Assembly (NCBI GenBank): GCA_963576725.1
Contig: OY755241.1
Location: forward strand, 25,828,449-25,892,448
Direction: 5' to 3'
From: Azorinus chamasolen
Lineage: Eukaryota > Mollusca > Bivalvia > Cardiida > Solecurtidae
DNA length: 64,000 bases
How positions within the stretch are numbered: position 1 is the stretch's first letter; every line of letters begins with the position of its first letter. The notes below the pieces were generated by a model, which ran no database searches, was not told the origin of the DNA, and saw only the letters and a program-made list of their open reading frames with translations. Below, one piece after another: positions 9,761-21,099 of the stretch. A program made the position numbers and the translations under genes.

Positions 9761-10560
9761 TAGCTTTAAAAACGAAATATACGTCATAAACAGATCAATA
9801 CAGTTTATTTTTCCTTCAACTATGCTAAACATGAGAAAACTCTTAATACGTTATAGAATATCAACATAAATTGAAAAGTGTACCACATTAAAAATGTTTG
9901 ACAGCTCTGACCCCTTCAGCTTATGCAAAGGTCGCGTGCCCATGATGAAATCACGTGATTATGAGTATTATGTTACAGTAAACAGTTTCTAAAATAAAGG
10001 TTCGATAAGCAGGTGATATTTTTCTGGCAGCCATTTTTGTTTTGTTATGCGGGTGGTGGGGAACACTGGATTGTTTGGGGATTAATAGATGAGAATAAAA
10101 TTACTTAATTGTTTCAAGGTATGTATAAAAGATTATTTTGAACTGCTGGTTTATTTTTTCTTCAATATTCACAGTAAACGTTTTCTGTTTCTGGTCAAAT
10201 GTTAAGAGGTTCGATAGATGGTGAGACCATGCTAGGTCTCTGACCTAATATACCAACAAATAACCATCCGCATAAATCTCCCTCTTTGAAATCCAATCTC
10301 CCTCATTTGAAAAGCTAATCTCCCTCTTTGCTTCGAAAAAATTATCATATGTATGACAATATGCCGTCAGGCGATTCACAAGTTACAGAGGGCACGCCGG
10401 TCAGTTAAAAAGAGTCGGCCCTTGAAGAAGGTCGAAACGACTTGAGTCCGAAATGTTTAATGGTCGGTACCATAGGCATAACATGCTTTTTAACTTGCAA
10501 GATTAATTCTTAGCTGCCGGCTTCTACGTAAATTGTGACCAAGCGTATGATCATATCTAG
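9760..10560. other. intronic sequence, nothing firm
   Basis: This is part of CACYBP intron 1 (it lies 3' of exon 1 on the minus strand). The plus strand has a stretch at about 10000-10122 ending TTCAAG|GTATGT that looks like a non-coding exon with a donor, but no open frame or partner exon supports it. Confidence 0.4.
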
Positions 10561-10570
10561 TTAATCTTAC

Positions 10571-10588
10571 CTCTGCTATGGATGCCAT
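10571..10588 (-). CDS. CACYBP: CACYBP/SIP exon 1, coding part
   Basis: On the minus strand ATG at 10588 reads MASIAE and is followed at once by a donor, GAG|GTAAGATT. Joined to exon 2 in phase 0 it gives MASIAE-LRLDEAEL, which fits the vertebrate CACYBP start (MASEEL...). The match is short, so the evidence is the combination of Met-Ala-Ser, a consensus donor, correct phase and a promoter-like region directly upstream. It implies a first intron of about 6.5 kb filled with transposon remains. Confidence 0.65.
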
Positions 10589-10639
10589 TCTCGCTATTCC
10601 TGCTATATTAACAAGATCAAATCGACGTATTTTCTAGAA

Positions 10640-10760
10640 AAGTATGGAGTTGTACTTTCTGTTTAAAAAAGTCTGACTTCCGGCGGTAATGCACGCAATT
10701 GAATGTGTTTGCCTAAAACTCGTACTTGTTCTAAGAACGTCATTCGCGGTTATTACGCGC
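10640..10760 (-). promoter_or_regulatory. probable CACYBP promoter
   Basis: Just upstream of the proposed exon 1, the sequence is locally GC/CpG-richer than its surroundings ('ttccggcggtaatgcacgc', 'attcgcggttattacgcgc'). It contains the ETS-type site ACTTCCGG (10676-10683). No TATA box is evident. This is typical of a housekeeping promoter; the start site is not determined. Confidence 0.4.
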
Positions 10761-10783
10761 ATCACATTTTTTTCTATTAACTT

Positions 10784-11575
10784 ATTCCCTCGCACTGACG
10801 CCTTTAGACGGGTTTACGGAGAAATCGCCTAGTGACGAAATCGCCTACAATTAGATATATAGTAAACCAATTGGAGAAATCGCCTAGAAAGCAATTATAT
10901 AGTGTTTGTATTTCGCACCTATGGTACAGGACCTATAACATGACAGAACTTTAAAGAATGTTTGTAACAAGATTAATTTGTTATGTGTTATTATTTTCCA
11001 GATCAAGATTGACCAAGATTGACGATCAGTGTAGGCCCTGATCACTACATAGAATTAATTAGACAGAAGATATTTATATATAAGGAGCGATAATTATAAT
11101 ATTTATGCAGAAAGTAAGATTGTCATACGCACGGAACAGGTTATTGTATGAGTCTTATGTCTAGTCAGATGATCTGGATCCGATCCCTGATCACTACAAT
11201 AACTTTGACAGAAAATGGTAAACAGAGCGATAACGATATCAATAGTTACAGCAAATTTGCAGAGTGAAAATTTCATGAGTCTTAATCACTGTAATATGAT
11301 CTGGATCCAGTAAACTCTGTATCTTTCTCTCATGTCATCACTACCTGTACCATAGGTGCGAAATACAATCACTATATAATTGCTTTCTAGGCGATTTCTC
11401 CAATTGGTTTACTATATATCTAATTGTAGGCGATTTCGTCACTAGGCGATTTCTCCAGCACCCCTTTAGACGTATCTGTTAAAGCAATAGGAGCAAATGC
11501 TTTATTTATCACAATGGTTTCAAAACTACACAATTCTAAAACGTTCCCTTTCTTTAGTAATGACTTCAAACTTCA
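10784..11575. repeat. T1 MITE split by the foldback element
   Basis: The left part is 'ttattccctcgcactgacgcc' (from about 10784), resuming after 11473 with 'tatctgttaaagcaatagga' and 'tttatcacaatggtttc'. The insertion of 10811-11462 separates the two parts. Confidence 0.7.
10811..11462. mobile_element. foldback element with ~110-bp inverted repeats and 10-bp TSD
   Basis: The element is 652 bp. Flanking copies of CCTTTAGACG (10801-10810 and 11463-11472) form a 10-bp target-site duplication. Inverted repeats of about 110 bp (10819-10932 and 11344-11455) are nearly identical and built from repeated 'gaaatcgcctag' units. Termini are GGTTTACGGA and the reverse complement of GGTGCTGGAG. No coding frame is present. 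Long inverted repeats with a 9-11 bp duplication suggest a Mutator-like origin; the class is an inference. Confidence 0.85.
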
Positions 11576-12025
11576 TATAGATCTACAGATACAAAATTAA
11601 TGTAGATCACATTAATCCCAAGGCCCACAACTCTGTCTGCAATATTTTTGAGTTATTGCCTTTTGTTATTTTTCTCGAAATCTGGCTTGTCCAGATCATA
11701 ACTTTCAAAGTTTAAAAGCTATTGACTTCAAACTTCATATACAGATAGACCACATTGCAGTGCACAAGGTTCATAACTATGTCTACAGTATTTATGGAGT
11801 TATTGCTCTTTCTTAATTTTGTCAAAATCTGGCTTGTCCGGATCATAACGTACTTCCACAGTATAAAAGCTATTTACTTCAAACTTCATATATAGATAGA
11901 CCACATTGACTGCATGTGCAGTGTACAAGGTCCATAACGCTGTCTGCAGTTTTTAGGAGTTATATATTGCGCTTTGGTAATTTTTTTGTCAAAATCTGGC
12001 TTGTCCGGATCATAACTGGCAGGTC
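11562..12025 (+). repeat. tandem repeat, three units of ~150-160 bp
   Basis: Units start at the word 'acttcaaacttcatata' near 11562, 11724 and 11874, and each ends with 'atctggcttgtccggatcat'. Identity is partial. No coding meaning is evident. Confidence 0.8.
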
Positions 12026-12263
12026 TTTGGAGCAACCAAGGTGTTTCATTTTTCATGTGCACTTGTGCAGTACACACATGAACTTTATCCTAATAATTAT
12101 AACACATTTGCCTCTTGTGACAAGACTCTACTGGGGGTAAGAATCACCTTTAATCACCTAGTTTCGCTAGATTCATTCAAAGACCTTTTCCTTTTTCAAC
12201 ACGTTGAGCAATTTACATACCACGTTTAGAATAGGACAGACACACTCGTGATTAGATTTGGTT

Positions 12264-13050
12264 TTTATGCCCCGCCTTTAGGCGACGGGGCATTAAGTTT
12301 TTACCCTTGTCCGTACGTACCCAACTACACATGTACGTGTGTACGTCCGAAAATTTCGTCAAGGATTTCTTGGCTTGTTGTAAGCTGTCCCAGAATTATT
12401 TGATATTTGGTCTGAAGCATTATCATAGTAAGTTGTACCGTATTTTCAGGTCTGTTATTCATCTACTTCCTATTTGTCGACACTTTGATTGCTTTTTTTG
12501 CGATTGTTTAATTATAAAAAAAATTCCAGAAACATTTCTTTCCTGGTGTAAGCTGGAATTATTTTATATTTGGTCTGAAGCATAATCATAGTGAGTTGTA
12601 CCGTGTCTCCCCTTTTCAGGTATGTCGTTCATCTACTTCCTGTTTGCCAACACCTTGATTGAATTCTGGTGATTGTTTAATCACAAAACACTTCGTGAAA
12701 TATTTTTTCTCTTGTGTAAGCTGGAATGATTTGATATTTGGTACAGTAAATTTTTGCGTTACCTGCGTTTCGCTTAGGTAACATATATCGATCACTATCC
12801 ATCTTGCACCGTCGTCATCTCAAAATAATTTCTGTCACATTTTCTCAGAAACCGCACAAGCCAGCTTCCTGATATTTGACACAGATCATTAGTATGGAGA
12901 TTATTTTTTTTATTTATTTAATCATATTAATTGATAGAAATAAATCTGCACGAGGCAAACATGCAAACCTTAAGTCAGCAAGTTTTAATGCAATTTAAAA
13001 AAAAACCTGGCGGGGGTATCCGTGTCTCAAGGACATATTTTCTTTTATTT
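12264..13050. repeat. composite of dispersed repeats with short hairpins
   Basis: A hairpin at 12268-12292 pairs 'tgccccgcc' with 'ggcgacggggca'. Two related ~180-nt units follow, with 'gatatttggtctgaagca' at about 12402 and 12571 and a third partial one near 12733. Then comes 'gcgtttcgcttaggtaac' and, near 13011, 'ggcgggggtatccgtgtc'. It looks like several nested fragments; no termini could be fixed. Confidence 0.5.
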
Positions 13051-13299
13051 CTAACGAATTTAATATGATCTCTGATCTTGACTATCTATCGCTGTTTGAT
13101 GCTAGTGGTCATTCATGCCTGATGTTCAAAATAGTCTGCTACACAGACAAAACGGTGCGCAGCACTCCCAGACCTGTGTTTCATAAAGGGGATTACCCGA
13201 CAATGAGAGACTTTTTTTCAATTCTATTGACTGGCATAACATGGAAGAGCTAGACGTACAATAATCATGGGAATTACTTACTGGGAAGGTGACACAAAG

Positions 13300-13471
13300 T
13301 ACAGTAAAACCTCTCTTAACCGGACGTTAAATTTAGTATAAATATCAGTCTTGGAGACAGGTGACAGCTTAATGCAGGGTGGAAGTCATTTACCCTGTAT
13401 TAAGCAGTCACCTGTCTAAAATATCTAAATTCTTCTCTTCTAGAATTCCGGTTAAGAGAGGTTTTACTGTA
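13300..13471. repeat. M1 MITE, complete (TA-flanked)
   Basis: Termini are TACAGTAAAACCTCTCTTAA and its reverse complement ending TTTTACTGTA. The centre pairs 'acaggtgacagcttaatgca' with 'taagcagtcacctgt'. TA ends and CAGT termini suggest mobilisation by a Tc1/mariner-type transposase. Confidence 0.8.
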
Positions 13472-13550
13472 TTGATCAATTCATTCCAAAACGAGATTCA
13501 TTAGGGAAGTGTAAAAAGAAACCATGCCTAAACAGATATGCACTTAATGA

Positions 13551-14360
13551 CATACCGGGATCCATACGGGTTTCAGCAAACTACCGTTTTGGCCTGTTAA
13601 AGAGAGGTAATTGGCCCCTTTGTTCACGAAGTGCACTTGAAATGTACCCAAAAGTGTACTAGAGTACCGTGGTACTCAGCTGTACACATGTACGCCTACT
13701 AGTGCCAACATTGTGCACCCTATATAGGGACATACCAGGATCCATACGGGTTTCAGCAAACTACCGTTTTGGCCTATTAACGGGAGGTAATGGTCCCCAT
13801 GGTTCACAAAGTGCACTTGAAATGTACCCAAAAGTGTACTAGAGTTCCGTGGTACTCAGCTGTACACATGTACGCCTATTTGTGCCAACATTGTGCACCC
13901 TATAGGACATACCGGAATCCATACGGGTGTCAGTAAACTACCATTTTGGCCTGTTAAAGGGAGGTAATGGGCCCCTTGGTTCACAAAGTGCACTTGAAAT
14001 GTTCCTAAAAGTGTACTAGAGTACCGTGGTACTCAGCTGTACACATATACGTCTACTTGTGCCAACATTGTGCACCCTATAGGACATACCGGGATACCCT
14101 ATAGGACAAAAGGACATACCGGGATCTGTACGGGTTTCAGCAAACTACCGTTTTGGCCTGTTAAAGGGAGGTTATGGGCCCCATGGTTCACAAAGAGCAC
14201 TTGAAATGTACCCAAAAATGTACTAGAGTTCCGTGGTACTCAGCTATACACATGTACGCCTACTTGTGCCAACATTGTGCACCCTATAGGACATACCGGG
14301 ATCCGTACGGGTTTCAGCAAACTACAGTTTTGGCTTGTTAAAGGGAGATTATGGGCCCTT
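13551..14360 (+). repeat. tandem array, period ~177-180 bp, about 4.5 units
   Basis: Units begin 'cataccgggatccatacggg' near 13551, 13731, 13908, 14115 and 14292. A 30-nt partial duplication of the unit start precedes the fourth ('cataccgggataccctatag' at 14085). Units are roughly 90% identical by eye and carry 'aaagtgtactagagtaccgt'. The last is truncated at about 14360. No coding frame is shared. Confidence 0.9.
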
Positions 14361-14479
14361 GGGCCATGCATATGAATATGGATTATTTGTTGTAATAGCA
14401 CAAGAGCACAGATTTAATGCAGAAAGCTTCCTCATAACATTTTGATGCATTAATCGGTCACATGTCTTCATGATCCAGA

Positions 14480-14684
14480 TACAGTAAAGCTTCTCTATAA
14501 CGACCACTAAATTACAACGTATTTTGTGTTAAAGGCAGGTGGCTGCTTAAAGCAAGGTGAACGTAAAACAGAACGCTCACATAGGAGCGCTCTGTTTTAC
14601 TTTCACCTTGCTTTAAGAAACCACCTGCCCAAATACCCACTAATTAACACAATTTAGTGGTCGTTATAGACAAGTTGTACTGTA
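14480..14684. repeat. M1 MITE, complete
   Basis: It is bounded by TACAGTAAAGCTTCTCTATA and TTGTACTGTA. The long inner palindrome pairs 'gcttaaagcaaggtgaa' with 'ttcaccttgctttaag' around 'acataggagcgctctg'. Confidence 0.85.
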
Positions 14685-14767
14685 TATACAAAATAACCTG
14701 TCATAAACAGTTTCTGTCTGAGCTCAAATTCCCACGTGTTGACATGCAGTTATAAAACACATCCATT

Positions 14768-14880
14768 TTAATAATAATAATAAAGACTTTATTTAACGAG
14801 AGAACTCACTCTTCCATGAGGCCCTCAACAGTAACATATATACAAGCACATTAAAAACAATCTAGTGAATCTACATACAT
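14768..14880 (-). mobile_element. LINE 3' tail fragment
   Basis: The sequence 'aataaagactttatttaacg' and the pair of short inverted words after it match the tails at 22340-22480 and 24059-24640. Read on the minus strand it ends in AATAAAG-type sequence and a short (TTA)n tail. It has no coding part. Confidence 0.55.
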
Positions 14881-15290
14881 CTTTAAAGATACATATATAT
14901 ATATAAACAAATCTTATATGGTTACTGGTAGAATGAAAGTTTTACTTAATGGTTAGCATAGGGTCTACATGTATAATATTTCAAGATTTTACCCAGATCC
15001 CACAGAACGTCAGCGCAAAGTTGGCCACATATCGCAATGACATTGGGTCCAACCACGATCAGACGCTGTGTGGTAACGTATATTCATCAGCTATTGTACA
15101 TGTGCATGGAATCGAAATGAAAGGCTATTTAAAAACGTTAGGTGTTATTTACAAACAGTTGCTTTTAAGATGAAGCACCAAAGCAATTGGCGTCTCATCC
15201 AGATTAAAGCTGGTTGATTCACTCTGATTTTCTGTATTAATGGAGACAAATAATGTCTAGCATACAAACGATAACAAACATTCAAGAGCA

Positions 15291-16998
15291 AACTAAACAA
15301 GAGGGCCTGAAAGGCCCTGACATCGCTCACCAGACAATCAGAGGAGAATATTTTCAAAGCTTTCACTATGTGTTTCTATAGATGAAAATAATGTAATGCA
15401 ATTTGCACTATATCATATCATAAGCAAACAGCAGATTGATCAGATGGCTACTACATAAGTCATTTAATCGGGGTCTACTCTGTTTGCAAAGGCGTAGAAA
15501 GGCCTATTTATGGAGTAAAGGGTAAATTGTCCTAATTAATGTGCAACAGGCGAGATCTAACTATAACAATTTTCTTTGTTTGGGTCTGCATTACTGCAGA
15601 TTTACTACCAACAAGGGAGGCAATCCAGTTGTTATCAAAAAGGGAGATAACCTACATTTAAATGTATGCTAAAAATAGACACCAGTAAATGTTTATCTAG
15701 AGATATGCCAGTCTCCCTTAATTTGGCCTGCAACTGCAAGCTTGTTGCAAACTTAATCCTAGCCAAAATGAGCTTGCGATTTCGGTTTGGGTTAAAAAGT
15801 GTGGGTCTGGTGAGCTAAAAAGGGCCATAATTCTGTCAAAAATGCATGACACTTGCACTACAGATGAAGCTTGTGATGGTAGGCAAATGTGTAAAGTTTC
15901 AAAGCTCTATCTCAAAGTTTTATGTAAATAAGTGGACTTAACCAGGTTGTGCCACGGACAGACAGACAGACAGACAGACAAGGCAGACACAGACAGACAG
16001 TCAGTCAGACCCACCAGCACACTGACTCCTATAAACCCCCTCTAAAATTTCATTTGCAGGGGTAAAACAAGCAGACAACAATTCTGAAGCAGATATGTTG
16101 TACAGTACAAAGAATGCTAGAGCATAAAAATTATGAGGTGATTACATAATGCTCTCACTGGCTAGTTAACCCTTACAGTGCGGGACACGAGTCACTAATG
16201 CCCTTTGCAAGCAGTGTAGATCCAGATGAGAGGAATCCTAGAGGAGCACTCTCATAAGGGTGTGCACTGTTTATTATGTTACACATTTCTTTAGAAACAA
16301 TTCTAAATACTCACCATAAGCTTGATCTGTTTGACATTTGGAATAATCCACTTGAAAATTCAGTGTTGTAAGGATTAAGGGGGAAACCTTTAGAATGTCG
16401 TTTCTGATGTGAAGAAGTCTATACACACAGGGCAGGGCCAATTTTAATCCCAGAACTATGATACTTAAAAAAATCATAAAGGTATGCTACGTAAATCTAT
16501 ACACCAAATATCTAAGCTCTGGGACATGTAGTTCCTGACAAGAAGATTTTTAATGTTTTTCCTATGCATAACTAGTGATCCCATGGGCTGTTTAAGCAGT
16601 CAGCTACAAAAAACTGGCAATCCCTGGGGTGGGACCAATTTTGACCCTAGGGGCATAATTTATATACCTTTTGTAGAAGACCTGACGTTGAAGCTATGTG
16701 CCAAATATGAAAGCTGAGAACCTTCTAGTTTTTGAGAAGATGTTCAAAGTTTTCACTATATGTTTCTATTGAAAACTGAAACCCCCTGGGGCGGGGCCAA
16801 TTTTGACCCCAGGGGCATAATTCATATAACTTTTGTAGAGGACCTACAGATGATGCTATGTACCAAAGATGAAAGCTGAGAACCCTGTAGATTCAGAGGA
16901 GAAGATTTTTGAAGGTCCAAATTGTTGACCCGGGACGACGGACATCTGGCGATCACAAAAGCTCACCCTGAACACAAAAGTGCTCTGGTGAGCTAAAA
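15291..16998 (+). mobile_element. repeat H copy, interrupted and enlarged
   Basis: It starts 'aaacaagagggcctgaaagg' and ends in 'gtgctctggtgagctaaaaa', the termini of repeat H (see 4868-5264). Inside are a T2 MITE remnant (about 15415-15530), a GACA microsatellite and a T-family hairpin remnant at 16168-16275. The 'ggggcggggccaattttgac' body occurs twice (16630 and 16790 regions). Confidence 0.5.
15955..16012 (+). repeat. (ACAG)n microsatellite
   Basis: About 10 ACAG-type units with small interruptions. Confidence 0.9.
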
Positions 16999-17721
16999 AT
17001 GAGTAACAATAAAACTAAGCGAATGAAATGAATGAATTTCAATTTTCAATTCAATTCTTTATTGCGTAAAACATACATTTGTATGCTTAGAGCAAGATTA
17101 CATAAACATACACAAGCAAAAACATGAATTTACAGAAGAGCTACGGTAACATGAATGGTAAATTACTGCGGGTTATATAATTTATTTGAAATATGGTTAA
17201 TTTATTAATTCTCAATTAAACTTCTTCGCTAGTCTGTATTCAAAGGTCGGATAATTGCTAATGAAACATAGAAAGTACCAGACATTTGAATCAACATTAT
17301 TTCACGTTAGCGAATTTGAATAAACTATGAAACTATGTAAGTTTATCCATGAATGAATGTAGCCAATCAAAACAGCCCGTCTTGCACGTTTATCCCGATC
17401 AGGTGTGGAAAATCACGTGTTACCCATTGATCAGAATTAGCGAGTGTGTACTCAAATAAAGTAAGTTATGTAGGAATTCCCACGGATTACTGTGATTAGG
17501 ATGATGACGTTTGCTGCTGCTGTTTTGATTGGATTACACTATCCATTAAGTAAGTACATCTAACATGCATGATAAGTACAGTTCAAAACAGTTTTACTCT
17601 AAATGGCCAGAATTTAAGACTGTGTCCATTTTCTCCAAGCAGTTTGGTTCTGTATATACAATGGTACCTAATTATCTCTGCCCAAACTGTTTTGAGATAG
17701 TGGTTCTCTATTACACTCAAA

Positions 17722-20700
17722 TCACAGCCTCTGTAAATTTGCGTAATATATACATTTTGATAAATTTATTATTTTTAGTTTAGAGGTTTCTTTCATTAGA
17801 TAGGTAAATTTCTGTAATGTCGGCCATGTATAGTAATACCTTTTTATATATTTAGATCTTTTTTCCGAATGTTTTGTACATGTCATCAGGAAGTGAAATT
17901 CATTTTCCACCAACTTTGAATTGCAGTTATTGCATGTTCTATCTTCTCTAGGTACATTAACATATCTTCCTTTCTCAATAGCAAGATCATGAGATGACGT
18001 CCTGAATCTAGTTAAAGCTATACGATACCTAGGTTCTTTCACAAAATCAAGATACTTTTCAAAATCAAAGGAATGTTTAAACAGTGCATAAGTTTCTAGG
18101 CGTCTTGAATTATTAATTTCAGTATACCAAGTTTGATGATAAATATCTACTATTCGTTGTTTCACCAAGTTATAGTTTATATGCATGTCAAACTGATTCT
18201 GCCAAATAAAAAACAGACCACATTCTTCTAGAATGCATTTTATGTGGTAGACCCAATTTGCTTTTTTATAATTTGACCCGTTATCTAAATCATTTTTAAG
18301 CATATTGTAAGTTTTAAACAGTAGAGAATTATTTCTACTCGTTAGAATTTTTATCCAATATTTAATCATCACCAGCTTTCTATATATATACATAGGCATT
18401 CTACCTAATTCACCATACAGTGCATTTAAGTTTGTGGACCTTTTTACACCGAGAACTTTTCTGCAAAACTTGGTGTGTATAATTTCGATATTTGGACCTT
18501 TATGATAGCCCCAGACTTCTGCTGCATAATTCAGTGTTGGAGAGACGAGTGCATCAAACAATTTACATTTCTGAGAGACTGGCAGTTCTAGCTGATTGCA
18601 TACTATGAAAATATTGTGAAGTGAAAAGGAGGCATGCTGGGCAATCCTTTGCTGAGTACGACTCCAATTTCCATTTTTGTAAAAAAACACACCAAGATAT
18701 TTAAAAGAATCTACAATTTCAATACGCGAATTATAAATAAAAAAATCAAATGTTGTATGTCTCCCATTTTCAAATATCATAATTTTTGTTTTAGCGACAT
18801 TGATTTTTAGATTCCACATATTACAATAGTTCTCCAAGTCATTTAATATACATTGTAAAGATACTGGGTCCTGTGTAAATACTACAGCATCATCAGCAAA
18901 ACACATTAGGAATACATGCAAGTCATCGACATTCATAATACCGTTTAAGTTACTATTTATACTGCTTAAAATATCATTAAGAAAAAATAGACATAATATA
19001 CTACTGGCCGGGTCCCCCTGCTTGACCCCAATATATGATGTTATAGGGTCTGATTTTGTACGGTTATACTGTACTACTGCTTTAACGGCAGAGTACATAG
19101 ATCTAACTGCATTCATAAACTTTGTACTAACATTTTCACTCAATAGCTTCTGCCATAAATATACTCTATCGATTCTATCGAACATTTTTTCCCAATCGAG
19201 AAATGCAACATAAAGTTTTTTCTTCTCAGACAATGTTTTACTTATAAGAGAATGCAGAATAAATATACAGTCTATTGTTGACTTACCCTTTTGAAACCCA
19301 AATTGGTTATCGGTAATCTTTTCGTGTATTTCAGCCCACTTAGTTAATCTAGTCACAAGTAGTTTAGAATAAATTTTTGACATAATATTATTCAAAGTTA
19401 TGCCTCTGAAATTTTTTGGTTCAGGGGCTCCCCCTTTAAATAATGGTACAATTATCCCATGTCCCCATATTTCGGGATACGTACCGTTATTGAATATTTT
19501 ATTATAAAAGTTTAATAAAAAAGGAGATATGATATCGAAAGTTGATTTGAATATTTCTGCTATCAAGAGGTCTTCCCCCGGACTTTTTGAATTGTTTTGT
19601 GCGAAGACCGCAAGTTTTAATTCATCCTGTGTAAAATTGGAGTCTAAATCAATGTCTAATATATTTTCTAGTGTATTAATGTTTTCCTCGGGGTTTTGTG
19701 GTCGAGTTCCATATAATATGTTAAAATGGTTATACATATCCTCTATAGGAATATCAGGATTGGTTACATTATTTTTGTATTGCGTTTTGACATTTTTCCA
19801 GAAAGATTTTGGATCAGATTTTGCCAGTTTTGAAATCCGCACGCCTTCATCCCTTTTATTTTGTTTTTTACACTTCTTTTTAATTTTATTATATTCACTT
19901 TTGCTTTTTAAGAAAGCTGTTTTATTTTCACTATTTTTGTTACGGATAAAAGTATTCCTGCATTTGTTATAATTCTTTCGTGCGTCATAACACTCTTTAT
20001 TAAACCATTTATTTCCTGTATGCTTTATTGAGCTTGGTCTTTTGTCTCTACCAAATATGCTAAGTGCGTGTTGTTGGATATATGAAGTAAAGGCATTGAT
20101 AGACTGGTTTATGCTATTGTTATTTAAATCTGTGGTCAGTTGTAGTAGCGTGTTATGTTTATCTAATAGCAACTGGCGGAACGCCCCTATCCGTGACTCG
20201 TCCCATGCAATGTACTGTTCATTGGTAGCTGTGGTGTCACGTGATTCAACCCTGGGGGGTTTACGCTCAATAGTAAATGATATTGCGCAATGATCAGAGA
20301 ACTCATTCAATGTTTGGATTTCAAAATGATTGATTATACTAAAGTCTCTGTGATTCAACAATAAATAATCTACAACACTACTACCATTCAAATTGGTAAA
20401 AGTAAATTCTCCTGTGCGTTTATCACTGCACAATCGACCATTGCCAATTAATAAATTAGTCGATTTACATAATTGCAGCAGACGTTTGCCATAATCATCC
20501 AAGGTTTTGTCTTTACTAACCCTTTGCATAATATGCGCATTCAGTTCCAATTCTATATTATTATCTAAATAGCTATCAAAGTGTAAGAAATCAGGCTCAC
20601 TGGATGTTCTACTGTTTAGATCACCTGTAATCAAAACCTTTCCTAACAATTTGTATTTTTCAACATCAGATTCTATCTGTTCAAACATATCAATATCGTC

Positions 20701-21099
20701 CGTTAAAATAACTCTCGAGTCACGTGGCTTTATATATGAACTACATATATACACATCATTATTAAATGGAAACAAAGTTTTACATAATTTTATCCACATG
20801 ATACCACATTGTTTCTTTTCCAAAACTTGAATCTTACTTTTCAGTTCAGACTTAAAATATACTGATATACCACCACTATATCGGCCCTTTCTGGTATTAA
20901 TAGACTTATTTCCGTATAAATGTTCTGCATCATAATGTTGAATATTTAAATTAAAATGAGAATTTGAAGAAAGCCAAGTTTCTTGTAAAATTGCAATATC
21001 ATGACTTTTAATTATGTCTAAAAAATGGGTATCTGTCAATTTCCTTACTAAACCATTCACATTCCAAGAAGTAATGTCTAATGGCTCCTCACGACATCT
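17722..21099 (-). CDS. LINE ORF2: AP endonuclease and reverse transcriptase
   Basis: The ~1125-residue product should nick target DNA and prime reverse transcription there. The N-terminus right after the ORF1 stop reads LDITSWNVNGLV, the opening strand of APE-type endonucleases (Asn of WNVNG). It is followed by LQETW (catalytic Glu), GDLNSR, VVDYLLLNH and FSDHCAIS (catalytic Asp-His). RT motifs are GFQKGKSTIDCI, VAFLDWEKMFDRI, GVKQGDPASS and FADDAVVF (active-site Asp pair near residue 733). The C-terminus has a zinc-like CNNCNS...H...C segment. No AUG exists in frame before the endonuclease core: the first Met lies more than 80 codons in, after the Asn and Glu motifs. Translation therefore probably needs UAG readthrough or a non-AUG start. 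L1/Tx1-like affinity is inferred from ORF1. Confidence 0.92.
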   Translation of the reverse strand, partial: RCREEPLDITSWNVNGLVRKLTDTHFLDIIKSHDIAILQETWLSSNSHFNLNIQHYDAEHLYGNKSINTRKGRYSGGISVYFKSELKSKIQVLEKKQCGIMWIKLCKTLFPFNNDVYICSSYIKPRDSRVILTDDIDMFEQIESDVEKYKLLGKVLITGDLNSRTSSEPDFLHFDSYLDNNIELELNAHIMQRVSKDKTLDDYGKRLLQLCKSTNLLIGNGRLCSDKRTGEFTFTNLNGSSVVDYLLLNHRDFSIINHFEIQTLNEFSDHCAISFTIERKPPRVESRDTTATNEQYIAWDESRIGAFRQLLLDKHNTLLQLTTDLNNNSINQSINAFTSYIQQHALSIFGRDKRPSSIKHTGNKWFNKECYDARKNYNKCRNTFIRNKNSENKTAFLKSKSEYNKIKKKCKKQNKRDEGVRISKLAKSDPKSFWKNVKTQYKNNVTNPDIPIEDMYNHFNILYGTRPQNPEENINTLENILDIDLDSNFTQDELKLAVFAQNNSKSPGEDLLIAEIFKSTFDIISPFLLNFYNKIFNNGTYPEIWGHGIIVPLFKGGAPEPKNFRGITLNNIMSKIYSKLLVTRLTKWAEIHEKITDNQFGFQKGKSTIDCIFILHSLISKTLSEKKKLYVAFLDWEKMFDRIDRVYLWQKLLSENVSTKFMNAVRSMYSAVKAVVQYNRTKSDPITSYIGVKQGDPASSILCLFFLNDILSSINSNLNGIMNVDDLHVFLMCFADDAVVFTQDPVSLQCILNDLENYCNMWNLKINVAKTKIMIFENGRHTTFDFFIYNSRIEIVDSFKYLGVFFYKNGNWSRTQQRIAQHASFSLHNIFIVCNQLELPVSQKCKLFDALVSPTLNYAAEVWGYHKGPNIEIIHTKFCRKVLGVKRSTNLNALYGELGRMPMYIYRKLVMIKYWIKILTSRNNSLLFKTYNMLKNDLDNGSNYKKANWVYHIKCILEECGLFFIWQNQFDMHINYNLVKQRIVDIYHQTWYTEINNSRRLETYALFKHSFDFEKYLDFVKEPRYRIALTRFRTSSHDLAIEKGRYVNVPREDRTCNNCNSKLVENEFHFLMTCTKHSEKRSKYIKRYYYTWPTLQKFTYLMKETSKLKIINLSKCIYYANLQRL

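Noticed and set aside
10000..10122. Plus-strand 5' exon ending CAAG|GTATGT, opposite to CACYBP
   Set aside because: No open frame, no partner exon and no promoter evidence; a single donor-like word is not enough.
10390..10470. Possible hammerhead-like or retroelement-end sequence ('ttgaagaaggtcgaaacgac')
   Set aside because: The core CUGAUGA...GAAA arrangement of a hammerhead is absent and no retroelement frame adjoins it.
19529..19972. 147-codon plus-strand frame within the LINE
   Set aside because: Antisense shadow of LINE ORF2; hydrophobic because the coding strand is A-rich.
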